Shown: positions 1 to 38,795 of the stretch, piece after piece | How the letters are laid out: each line of letters begins with the position of its first letter | How positions within the stretch are numbered: position 1 is the stretch's first letter | Assembly: GCA_009869945.1 (NCBI GenBank) | Contig: WIXG01000037.1 | Location: 124,001 to 188,000 of the forward strand | Origin: Mesaphorura yosii | Lineage: Eukaryota; Arthropoda; Collembola; Poduromorpha; Tullbergiidae | Length of the DNA: 64,000 nucleotides | Direction: 5' to 3' | The notes under the pieces: model-generated | Seen by the model: only the letters and a program-made list of their open reading frames with translations | Told to the model about the DNA's origin: nothing | Database searches by the model: none | Program-made: the position numbers and the translations under genes

Positions 1-6
1 ACTTAC

Positions 7-109
7 GATGTTCGTTTTGAAACGTGTCGTACAACACAACTCGCCGAATGATGAGGTCGCGTTGCAGATAATCACATGCAAAGACTTTCAGAGGAATCCA
101 GTCAGACAT
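7..109 (-). CDS. First coding exon of an unidentified gene, cut by the left edge
   Basis: Reading leftward, an ATG at 109 opens a frame of 34 codons that ends in a strong GTAAGT donor at positions 6-1, leaving one base over. The peptide begins MSDWIPLKVFACDYLQRDL and ends YDTFQNEH, with a natural amino-acid mix, which is why I believe it rather than the opposite-strand frame over 8-190. In-frame stops lie upstream of this ATG. I do not recognise the family. The rest of the gene lies beyond the window. Its start codon is only 93 bp from that of the MIF4G gene on the other strand, so the two probably share a bidirectional promoter. Confidence 0.55.
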
Positions 110-202
110 TATCAGCTTCAACAGAGCATCAACATTTCCAAGTTTCTTAAATCCCAAATCCAAATCAACGTTCAATCAGACACGCTGTGAGCCAAAACCA
201 GA

Positions 203-1539
203 ATGACGCCTGAGAAGCCCTCTCCAGTCGAATTCTGGCCTCCCAGTCGTGACAAAATTGGGCAGCTCAACATTTCCAAAGCATTCTTCCGTCATTTCCT
301 GGACAGGTCGATGTATTGGGTAAGTTACTCCAATCAATTGCATAAATCACGAATAAAACGATGACGTTCCTTTGACCGTTTTCCTGTCGCAGTTCATTAG
401 AGGCACAATTGACGAAGTTGTCGCTGCCGCCGATGAGGTGCTCCAAGACGAGAAACTGGCAACAAAGGAAATGGAAAGCAAGCTCGAGCAGTTTGAAGAG
501 TTTGGAATGACGCTCAGAAATCTAAATTTCGTGTACTCCCAAGATATGCCCAAATACATCGGCCATCGTTTTTACCTACTCGGAGTTTTCGAGGCTCCCG
601 ATGATGCACCTGTCATTGCTTTATTGTTGAATTGCTTTTTATCAACGGAGGCAACGGGGAAGGGGAGCAGAGCTACGAATTCAGCCTTGTATGGCATCAA
701 ACAACATTTGACATCGTTTCTGAAGGAGACTGTGGACGTAAGTTTGCAAAAATTTACATGTGGTACTTCGTAAATGATTACTGTTGCCTATTTTCAGCGG
801 AACACGTACCAGGATGATTGCCTCGCAGCTTTGCAGGCCGAGTACCTCAGGGCCACCGAGACCCCAGCATTTCCACCTCACGAATTGGAGAAACTTCAAA
901 AAAGACTTCGCCGTAACAAACGTGCAATAAGGAAACAAGTTTTGGCCGCGGTCAAGTTTCTGGGCTTTCTCTTCGTAAACAAGCTGACTAAGGAGAGCGA
1001 CTTCTTGGATGTGTTCAAGATGATAAGCGTCGGGGAAGCCGTATGGAACCCAATCAAATTCGAAGCCCTTTGCAACTTTGTGCTGTTTTCAGCACAATTA
1101 TTTCAAGAACTAGACTCAATTGAAGGGACCAAGTACGGCGTGCTGTACGAAAGAAGGCGAAAGACAGGATTTTCGATTGAGTACCTCAACAGACTGGTAG
1201 TGTCTTTGGAGCGGGCGCTTGGCAACCTTCGCTACGGAATCGGAGAAGACTCAGACGGACCACGCGCCACTTTCGAGGTAAATCGAAACTGAAACTGAAG
1301 ATTCTCATCTTCGAATTCATATGGTTACTTCTTGCTTTCAATTGGCAATACAGAAATTTAAGCTCTGCATCCAAATGAGAAATGAGTGGTTGAAGTCCTC
1401 TCCTCCCAGGGAAAGTTCAGACTCGGACTTGGATGATGGAGCGGAGGCGGGTGACAAGCTAAAATACCGGATGCGGAAGGTACTAAGAGGAGGAAAGCCG
1501 CGAAAGAAGCTCCCAACGAAGACGTCGAAGTTTGGATAA
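203..1539 (+). CDS. MIF4G-domain protein (eIF4G/PAIP1/CTIF-like), 375 residues
   Basis: Four exons join in phase: 203-319, 393-737, 798-1277 and 1354-1539. The ATG at 203 is preceded by an in-frame stop at 188. The second half (from RNTYQDDCLAAL) resembles the helical-repeat MIF4G fold: a charged helix of the kind seen in eIF4G (ELEKLQKRLRRNKRAIRKQ), then VLAAVKFLGFLFVNKLTKE, which lines up with the eIF4G/PAIP1 pattern IRFIGELFKLKMLTE. A later helix reads KFKLCIQMRNEWLKS. The tail is acidic then basic (DSDLDDGAEAG, GGKPRKKLPTK). MIF4G domains bind RNA helicases or poly(A)- and cap-binding partners in translation or RNA processing. Exact membership cannot be settled by eye; the N-terminal 120 residues are not recognisable. 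It converges tail-to-tail on pecanex, 417 bp between stops. Confidence 0.75.
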
Positions 1540-1708
1540 CTCAACTTGGATTCCAATGAAAGTATTAAATGTATTAAATTTAATCACTGCTGGCAGGTAT
1601 GGTGCTAGTTTGTGAGCCTATTTTAAATGTTCAGTTTTTTGTGTTGAAAGGAATTCAACAATGTGTGGAAACGACTTGCTCGGACGTACGATTCTCGTAA
1701 CAATCGAT

Positions 1709-1714
1709 TTTATT
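1709..1714 (-). promoter_or_regulatory. Candidate poly(A) signal for pecanex
   Basis: Minus-strand AATAAA about 245 bp past the pecanex stop codon. It lies between the pecanex stop and the MIF4G stop, so the pecanex 3' UTR points into the MIF4G 3' UTR. Confidence 0.4.
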
Positions 1715-1851
1715 ACAGTTTATAATTTAACACAGACCATTTTCTTGACTCCGAATATGCTGTTTATCAAGCTCTGACTTAATTAGTAAACCATCTAATT
1801 TGCAATATGGTTGGATGTACAAAAGATTGATTACGGCAATTAAATATATGT

Positions 1852-1857
1852 AATAAA
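1852..1857 (+). promoter_or_regulatory. Candidate poly(A) signal for the MIF4G gene
   Basis: Plus-strand AATAAA about 310 bp after the MIF4G stop. Nearer ATTAAA-type sequences also occur at about 1565-1580. If 1852 is used, this 3' UTR overlaps that of pecanex on the other strand. Confidence 0.35.
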
Positions 1858-1956
1858 ATTAGGTCAGTACAGATCAGTTCGATAATCAGAATACACACAA
1901 CACTACAGGAACTCATCTAATGCTTGCATTGTTCGGTTTTCATCACATTGTTGTGA

Positions 1957-30170
<28,214 letters not shown>

Positions 30171-31271
30171 CTCGAGAGATGTATTGGACGACTCGGGTAA
30201 ACGTGTTCACATTCACATTGCACAACTTCAGCAATGAAGAGATAACCATAGAACTTGAAATTAGAAAACCTCAATAAGACTTAGAGCTTGAGCTTGTATA
30301 GCATCTCATCACAATTGAATTGAACTTACTGTCTTCTGTGTTAGAATCATGCGTTATGCCGTGAAGTCAGCCAATTAGATTGAAATTGTAACTAGCTTCC
30401 TGGCTTTCGTTTTATCTAGAATCGGAGCTCATCTTTTCTTGTAGATCCTCCTTTAACATTGAGTTGGGCTAGTCTCACTAATTAATATCTGAAACAGCGC
30501 CTTGAATAGAATCATTTCTGAAGCCTTGATGGTATTATCACAATGTAATGTAAAGAATAGCCTTACTAAAGCCCTGAAAGCGGCGCATCCAATGAAATGC
30601 AATGTTCTACTTCTACAAATTACTTATTGTATTATTTCAAGTATTAATTCCAACGCTATTAGTTTGGGGAAGTTGGTTTACCTGGGTCATTGTGATTTTT
30701 ATTTGAAACGAATTCATTCGTAATTCGTACGTTTTACGAACAATGTTTAACCACGAAAGTGTAAAAATCATGCTTTTGCATATGTAAATCGGCCTACTAG
30801 TCCGCTTTAACCATTTGTGCAAATTTTCCAGTCTTGCTCAATCAAGCGTGGCGTGTGAAAAGTGCAAGAGCAAAATCAAAAGCGAATGCTTGTGGTTGTG
30901 CAGAAAGTTAATTTGTGTGATGATCATGTCACTAGTCTGATTTACGTATCATTGTCTGCAATTCTGCGATTCCATAATCTAATTGTCTTCTTATTGTTGA
31001 TTTTTGTTAACTCAAACACAAACAGAATATGCAAAGGATAGACACATAATCCTAATACGAGTACTAATACTACTGTACTTTTCATTAAAGTGCAATAATT
31101 CTCTCAACTGACTGCTCCATGTTTAACTTTAACTTAATCGCATTAGCGCAGCTGCGTCGCAATCCCAAACTGTAAATTCTGATCAGATCATTAAATTGAC
31201 ATTTGCTAGCTTTAAATACTTGTCCTTGTACCCAAATAAATACGAAACGAGTATTTATAAAACGGAACGAT
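30171..31271. other. Intergenic, between convergent MLK and astacin genes
   Basis: 1.1 kb of AT-rich DNA presumably holding the MLK long-form 3' UTR. AATAAG occurs near 30273. No coding exon is recognisable. Confidence 0.6.
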
Positions 31272-31277
31272 TTTATT
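31272..31277 (-). promoter_or_regulatory. Poly(A) signal of the astacin gene
   Basis: Minus-strand AATAAA, 36 bp downstream of the astacin stop codon, at a typical distance. Confidence 0.6.
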
Positions 31278-31312
31278 ACTTTTTCAATACCCAACACCGT
31301 TATAATTATGAT

Positions 31313-32588
31313 TCAATTGCTACGTTTTACGTGCTTATCACAATTGTACAGGAAGTTCACCTTCTTGATGTCGATATCACTTAAATACTTCCGTTGGCCC
31401 ATTTCAGGTGCGAAACGCTGCAAAATAGGGAAAAGACGGTCAATTTTAGACTTCGTGTCAAAGTTTGGTGGAACTTACCTTGGAGGCTAAAATGGGCTTG
31501 CTTCTATCCACAGCAAGAAAGAACGATTCATTTCCGTAATGCAAAATACTGCTGTAATCGTAAGGGAATTCTTGCATGTATCGCTTCTTAGCATCAAAAA
31601 TTTGCATCTGGACCCAATCGCCTGTAATGAGCAAGATTTTAGGACATTTTAGGATATTACAAGCCATTAGCGTGCCAGCACAGAACTCACTTGGCTTTAT
31701 GTTGTCCCAAAATATGTCGATGTAGTTGTCTCTGTCTGAAAGAAGGAAATAGAAATCAGTTTATTGGAATTGGGGTGCTAAAATTGTAGGAGAACCAAAC
31801 CTGGACGCTGGTGTTCATGATGAAAACCTGAAAAAATTAACGAATGCATGGAAAACTCAAGCACTTTAGCATGATTTCATAAGGTCGCAATTTCAAGTTC
31901 TCACCAACAACGTGCAATAGCTCGTGCATAATTTTTCCGTGCTGAATACATCTCTGCGGATCCAAATTCACAATCTGCCAAGTTAGAAGGACATTAATGT
32001 CCGAACTCTCCGAACAATGAACTTAAAGATTTCCTTACTTGTTTTCCTCCTTTTCTCCCAGCGTGCGTGTGGCATCCATCACCAAACAGCTTCCGGAAGT
32101 ATATGTAGTCAGGTTCCGTCGTATGAGGCTTGAAAGTGATGCATGTCTTATCTGAGACTTCCTTCATAGCGTCGTAAACGAGCTGCTTTGATGATTCATC
32201 TGAAATTACAGAATGCTAATGACGTGCATCGCATTATGCGGATTATTGCCCCCAGACTCCTCATCACTCACTAAATTCGGGTGATATTTCGTAATAAATA
32301 ATGCCGTCGGGCCACGTGTATTTCCATTCCACAACATCGCGAGAGAGGTTAATCGGGCTAAATTCCGAATCCGCAGTTACAGAGCTCGTCTTCTGCTCCG
32401 TCTCACTCTCATCAACCGCATTCTGATCTGGATTCCGGGTTTCAGATAAAAATCTAAAATCATGCAGCAAATATCCAGCATACGAACAAATAAAGAAATT
32501 ACTTACTGAGAAAGGAAGGACTTTCAATGATGCCGCATAATGTTTGTGAAATGCACAAAATTATTAGCACGTAAGAATGATAGCCCAT
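31313..32588 (-). CDS. Small secreted astacin (M12A) zinc metalloprotease, ~272 residues
   Basis: Exons: 32588-32503 (end uncertain), 32453-32272, 32199-32039, 31974-31905, 31827-31801, 31735-31691, 31621-31479, 31417-31313. The N-terminus (MGYHSYVLIILCISQTLCG) is a signal peptide. The catalytic domain begins near KYTWPDGIIYYEIS. The zinc-binding motif is HELLHVVGFHHEHQRPDRD, assembled across three exons including one of 27 nt. Domain-end markers are EMGQRKYLSDIDIKKVN and LYNC. The Met-turn reads SILHYG, so leucine replaces the usual methionine. No EGF or CUB domain follows. The pro-segment is short and I see no FxGD aspartate switch. For the first junction, donor GTAATT at 32502 keeps the frame; the stronger GTAAGT at 32506 would need a different acceptor. 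It should be an extracellular endopeptidase if active. Confidence 0.88.
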
Positions 32589-35500
32589 CACCAATTTCAA
32601 TTAAGGCCGGAGAAACACACCGAGGCACCTGTTATTCACTTGCTTACTGGAAAGGCTTTGTCTTCATGTTCCAGCTCACTTTCAATTTCTTCCGAGATTA
32701 ATTCGTCACGTCAGTGCGAACAGGTGCTTAACTTGCCCTGTGAAGAATTCACTTGCGGAATGGCCGTTTCATGTTGATAAAGCCAAATTGACCTGATATC
32801 TAATTAGTTCTACGAAAACACAGGTCTTTTTCGTGCTTTGCTTTGCTGGACAGCAGTTTGAAGATTTATCGACGGTGACTTGAGTAATTGGTTTATAATT
32901 ATTGCGGAGGCTAGTAGTCTGTGTGCTAAATAAGCCAGGCCAGAGTAACACAAAACTCGTCATGTGTGCAAAGAAATCTAACGAGGAAACTTCTTCTAAA
33001 TGATAACCTCTGATTGCGGTTAGCGGTTGAGGCGTCATGTTAACATTAGTATTCTGTTCTGTATGCGTACGCGTACCCAACGCACCGAGTTCCAATCCCA
33101 AGAGTTTCAGCACTAAAGAACTCGAGAGACGCGTATCCAAAAGACGTCAGCACAAGCTGAATGAACGCAAGTATAAAATTGAAGTTAGTCTTCTTCATGT
33201 TCTCCAACACACCTGCAAACAACAATACAATCAACTTCGGCCTTGTTAAGCAGCAGGTTTCGTTTGTGGATGCACAAATCACAAGTTGGCTCGTCACCGA
33301 ATTTCCAGACATGATTTCCAATAAATTTCTAATTGAATTGGCACTTTCGTTAGCCTCACACAAAGGATGCTCACAGGATGCTCACGTATCATATGCAACG
33401 GTCCTGGACGTTTGTTCATGCTCAATGTTCATGACAGGCAAATGGTAAAGGCTCACTAGACTCGTGCGTCTCTGTATTTGCATAATAGGGAATTTTGTTT
33501 ACAATCCACCAGCTCAAAACGTGATGGCTGCAGAATATTGCGAGGAATTTATTCATGCGGTGCAAATTGCAATGAGTGAAAATCCAATATTTAACGAGAA
33601 CGGCACACGCTCCGAATTTGATCGAATGGAGTCACAGAAAATGGAATTTGCATTGCATTTGCCCTGGTTTTTGCTGTTCTGCATAACTAAACATAATGTG
33701 CCTTTACATATTTATTGACTTTCCCCGACACGAGCCGAATTTGATTTCATGGTGGCCCAGCATTTCTTCCAATGAATATCATTAACCTTTGCCCGCATGG
33801 AGGCCAAATTCAGTGTTTTCTCGGAATTTGCTTTTTCAAGTGTGGAATAAAGAAGGCTCGACAAATCTTATTATTACAAAGATAACCACGGCACATAAAT
33901 GAATGACTCGAAAACAAGGCAAGGTAAAGTTGAACGAATCTATTTATAAATTGATGGGAGCTGTAAACCAAAGGCGGCCCGTGTGTAAGCAATTTTGTCT
34001 CTAAATAGAGGTCGTAAACTTTTGCATAAAGGATCGCAAAACTAACATCGCAAATTGTGCGTGTCCTTAACGCATTTTGTTGCTGCTTCTTTCGCAAACG
34101 CTGGATAGTAATGAATAGGAATTAATTGTATGCAGAATTGTATGCATTAATCGCAGCAGAAACAGTTCATAGCGTTTATGACACTGTAAGCAATATTAGG
34201 TGTTTTCACGACCGCGTTGATATTTGCATAAATGCATATTACTTATGGGCTTAAGAATTTGCAATGATGAGAACGAATTCGCATAATTGTGTGTTGTTCT
34301 GTAGCGTGCATATGTACAGTGTGCAATGCAACCCATAACCAATGGGTTTCTCTTCTCATCTTATGACTTATGACGGAAAAAAGAAGCCCCCGACTAGTTT
34401 AAATTTATAAAGGCTTTCATATTTGGATCAACCAATCAGAGAGCTCGAAACGTTATGAAGTTAATAAATTCTTATGATTTTATGCACTTATACAAATATG
34501 AAGGGGTTCGTAAAAACATCTATTGCATTTTACTAATAAATTATTTTATGTGCGCATTTTTTAGAGTTATGCCCAGCTTAATAAACATTGCATGGAAGAC
34601 ATAAAACTTGTTCAACAATCGTTGAAAGGTCCGAAACATGGACGCTCAAAATAAAGTTCTAATTCTGATAGCATGACGAGAGGTTTTGACTTTATTGACA
34701 GGCACGCTGCAATTAAATATTTATGCAGCGTGTACAGCTCATGCATTGCTTTATGAATTACAAGTTTACATGTCAGTCAAAATATTAATAATAGATTGCT
34801 GCCGAGATGGAAATAAACCAGAATAATTCGAACGGACGCCATGAATTCTCAGTCTTCCGGGACGGAATTCGTTGCACGAGAGGACCTCGGGACTCGAACT
34901 CGGACGCCTTATAATCATTTCAGTTCAGCAGTTCGACTGTAAAACCGGATCAATTAGGGACCAAGTGCAAAAACATCGGTGTCGGTGCAGTGAAAAATTG
35001 GATGGAGCAGATATAAAGCGTAAAAGTGTCCGGAGTTTGTTTAGATTATCAGATTCGGTTGTGCATTGTTTGAGAGCACATCAGATAGTCCAACCGAAGA
35101 CGAAGTCGGTCGCTCACCGTAGCCAAAAACAATAAATTATCTTTTCATAATGAATGAAAACCACTGAAGCACTGAAAACAGACTTTGTCGGAGTACGACA
35201 AAAGATGCGACGTCGAGTGGTCGAGACCAGCGGAGTTAGGAGAGTTAACACCACCAGACTCTATAATGTAATAGAAAATGTGGGGTGGCATTAAACTTTA
35301 AAGATAGGTTGTTAAATATTAATGTGCCAATATTTATACAGCGAATTCGCGATAGGCCAACTGCTTGAGGTTATGGGTGACACAATACAGTGGCCTGGCC
35401 TTATCAAGAAACCAACAACTCAAGACACAAACGTCGGTCTCACATTCTCGACTTGTCTGTCCAGCAATCTTTCAGGGTTCTGACCACAATTACGAATCAC

Positions 35501-35620
35501 GTCAGGAGCGATGACAAACTTGAAAAGTCCTTGCCGATTTCGAGCCGAACCATTGACTGAATTTTAATTCAATTGAATCCGAACCAGCGTAGGCAGCGTC
35601 AGAGAATTTTGGTTCAAAAG
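32589..35620. other. Intergenic, between divergent astacin and Cys-loop receptor genes
   Basis: 3 kb with no recognisable exon. Scattered open frames of up to about 105 codons overlap each other on both strands and show no family motif. Confidence 0.6.
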
Positions 35621-38024
35621 ATGAGAACAATTCAACAGATACTTTTGTGCACGTCCGTGATACTTTGTTGTGATCTTCAAGCACATGCGCACGAAAATGA
35701 CGCAACAGCGCACAACGACTGTTCTTCGGACAATGCCGACTTCGCCCATCCACCTGCGTCCTTCTCAAGATCCCGATCGCCACGTTCGGCAGGTGACGCT
35801 CCTGAGGACGACAAATTCAATGGGTTGGTTCCAAAAGATTACAATCTCTACGAACTTCCTCCAAAGATAAACGGTAGACTTGAAGTCTAAATTTCATACT
35901 TCCGCGATTATTGGAATTTGTGTGCTGGCATTGTTGCATTTCTCATTCCAGGTGAGCCAACGATAATGAATTTGACGATGCTAATATTCAACGTCCGGGA
36001 TGTGAAGGAAATCGGCGAGGTAAGTCTTCGGGCATCTAAAATCTATAAAAGTTCAACAATTACGTTTGACACATACTATGACTCAACTGCAACAACGTAG
36101 TTTGTATTTTCCTTTTTCGTATTGAAGGAATTGACTTTGGAGTTGAACATGCAAATGCAGTGGAGAGACTCACGAGTGAAGCCGGACGCCGAATTTGCTG
36201 CTCGAAATGTGACTGATTACATAATTCTCACTCCAACAATGCTGCAAAAATTGTGGTACCCGGACATTTACATAGGTCAGCAATTAAGCATTGCATTGAC
36301 ATAACTGCAATCATGAATGGTACTTTCGCTGTTCTTCACCAGATCATGTGAAATCGGTCTCACAACCAATTTTGGTGTCCAAGCCGGCGTCACTACGAAT
36401 TTACCGCCATGACGGCAGAATCAGATACTCAACCAGGTAAGCGTCTAAAGTGTCAAACGTGCCCAATGCCCCAACCTGCTCCATTCTATCAGATGTGTCC
36501 GTTTGAGGACTTATTGACTCGTTTGGTTTTAGATTGACAATCACCACGTCCTGCCATTTTGACTTCCATTACTACCCCGCAGATACACAACGATGCCATT
36601 TGGATCTCAAGAGCTGTAAATTAATACAGTCAATGCTTGCGTGATTTATGCACTTGAATTCCGCTTCATTTGTTCCGTTCTTAGACGCCTACACGGATCG
36701 AGACCTTTTCTTGATGTGGAGATCGGCCGCTTTTGCCTTTGAGCTGGAAGCGTCGAATTTCTACGTGGGAATGGACAAAACCGAGACCTTTGTGGTCAAA
36801 ACGAACTCAGGTTCGAGCCTTAAATGGGCAAATGCTGTTGCATCTCATGCTGACTGAACTCCGTGTTTCTTTCCACACTGAAAGCAGGAACATATACTGG
36901 ATTAAGGCTGACTATCACACTTACTCGCACTCTGAGCTATCATTTGATCCAAACTTACCTTCCCTCATTTCTGCTTGTCATCGTGTCATGGCTGTCGTTT
37001 CTTGTGCCACCAGAAAGCGTCCCAGGCCGAGTGGCTATTTGTATGACGTGCCTCCTCAGCTTGATTGCGATGTTTGCATCTGTCCGGTAATACGAAACAT
37101 GACATTTATGTTTCAACTGCGAGGTCTTAATTTTGGTCTTCTTGTTTCCAGGCAAAGTGTACCAAACGTCAGGTAAGTTGGAGGCTAGTCTAAAGTTGGT
37201 TCAATTTCTCGTTACACACTTCTCCCCTGCGCAGTTATGTCAAAGCTCTCGACATTTGGATGGTCATGTGCGTCTTCTTTGTGTTTTTGTCACTTGCAGA
37301 ATTTACAATCGTCTTAAAGTAAGTTCAATTTATTTGAAATCTCACGCTCTTACTGAGCCTGATAATTGCTGTTATTAGGCTTCTTCACGTCAAACCCAAG
37401 AAGCGGAAGGACAAGGTCAAGGTGACAAACGCGATCACCGATTCGACACTGACAGATCAAAGTATTGCATTGAACCACTTGAACGCAAGACGTGGGGTCA
37501 GAGGCAGTGTGGCGACAGTGTACTATCCTGGCGCAGCTACACAGCAGCAGCAACAGGTTTAAACTCTTTAAACTGTCGTGAGCACCTAGAACTTAATGAC
37601 GGCCGGAATTCCTCGTAATTTTTGTCTTAAATAGATGCAGAACAGAATGCGGAGGCCGAGTTTGCCCGCTCCTCAAGGAACATTTCCAAGGGACCACAAC
37701 ACGGACGACGATGACTTGCCGTCAGCTCCACAGTCCAGGGAAAGCGCGGCGACTGCACCTGCTTACGGAGGACCAAACCGATTTTATACGGCAGGGAGAC
37801 CGCATTTGGGCCCTCACGAGCCAATGTTCAGACCAATCATGGCTGCACCGGCAGCCGCGGCTGAGAAACCGCATTATGCCAAGTTGGTGAAGCGAATAGA
37901 GTTTTGCTCGTCATTCATCGTTCCGTTGTTATTCTTCGCGTTCAATTTTGTGTACTGGCCATGGTTGATTGCCAGTTCGCAGTACTTGCAAAATGAAAGT
38001 TCAACCGTGTTTTACTCAGCCTAA
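35621..38024 (+). CDS. Cys-loop ligand-gated ion channel subunit, copy A, 547 residues
   Basis: Eleven exons: 35621-35873, 35952-36019, 36128-36275, 36343-36436, 36533-36615, 36685-36810, 36888-37086, 37152-37172, 37235-37318, 37379-37556, 37635-38024. A signal peptide (MRTIQQILLCTSVILCC) is followed by the extracellular domain with LWYPDIYI and a Cys-loop, CHFDFHYYPADTQRC, with the standard 13-residue spacing. M1 begins in LIQTYLPSFLLVIVSWLSF. M2 reads VPGRVAICMTCLLSLIAMF, M3 DIWMVMCVFFVFLSLAEF, and M4 lies near the C-terminus (CSSFIVPLLFFAFNFVYW). The M1-M2 loop (VPGR) and P in the Cys-loop place it with invertebrate GABA/glycine-like receptors, but it lacks the PAR motif of classic anion channels. 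Loop C has no cysteine pair. Ligand unknown. It is the upstream member of a tandem pair. Confidence 0.9.
37152..37172 (+). CDS. 21-nt microexon of Cys-loop receptor copy A
   Basis: Encodes QSVPNVS between M2 and M3, bounded by TTTCCAG and GTAAGTT. In copy B the same stretch (QLVPNVSYIKALDIW) is uninterrupted in a 105-nt exon. In copy A the microexon plus the next exon total 21 + 84 = 105 nt, which confirms the call. Confidence 0.85.
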
Positions 38025-38028
38025 TAAA
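38023..38028 (+). promoter_or_regulatory. AATAAA overlapping the stop codon of receptor copy A
   Basis: The stop TAA (38022-38024) overlaps AATAAA. If used, the 3' UTR would be only a few tens of bases. Confidence 0.4.
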
Positions 38029-38795
38029 CGCGTACCTGATTCGCATTAAATTCCCACTTGACCAGTAATTACGGGTACGGTTGTGTTTGACGGAGGTACC
38101 ATTAACTGTGCCATTAAATGAGTTCTTTCCAGCTTGCAACTATATCCATAATAGTTAAATTGGATCAAGTCAACAAGCCAACACAAATGTCTTGGTGAGA
38201 GATTGAAGACACACTGCCCCACGACATTGACACGGCATTGATGGCATTCAGCATGCACTTGACGCTTAACCTTGAAGACCATTAACGTGTATGTTTATTC
38301 AGCCTGGTGCCCTTGATGTTCTTTAACTCGTAACTCATCACGACTCAAGCCTGTCCTTTCCTGCACCTATTCTATTCATCCACTCCATAAAACACTGCTC
38401 TGCTTTCCAGAAGCTCGGCCTTATTTCAAGAGCCGTGATGGTGATTTTATTTTTAATTAAGCACAAAAAATAAAAATGTGGTCAGTTTGTGGTTGTCGTT
38501 ACCGAAAAGCATGACTGCGGTTTGGGCTTAATTCCTTCTTAGATGGTTTGTGTCCATCCAGGATCTTCGCTTTCGCCTAGCCTTGGAATGTGCATAAAGA
38601 AGAGAGCTCGCAATTAATCCACATTGTCATTGTTGCCAGACCGGTTTATTGCCAGCTGACCAGGGCTGCAACCTTCTTATGGCGACTTAAAGCGAGATTC
38701 GTCAAAAGAAATTGATGAACTAGCTAGAGATTATAAATATACTGGTCTTATTTAACACCAGTGCAGTTCACAAGCAAGAGCTGCCACCAACGACG
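38029..38795. other. Spacer between the two tandem receptor genes
   Basis: About 0.77 kb with no recognisable exon. It should hold the promoter and leader of copy B. Confidence 0.6.

Noticed and set aside
8-190. Plus-strand 60-codon frame at the left edge
   Set aside because: It is antisense to the better-supported minus-strand exon 7-109 and ends in a stop just before the MIF4G ATG.
34850-34960. tRNA-like T-loop text (TTCGAGTCC) on the minus strand
   Set aside because: No pairing T stem, D arm or acceptor stem could be built around it.
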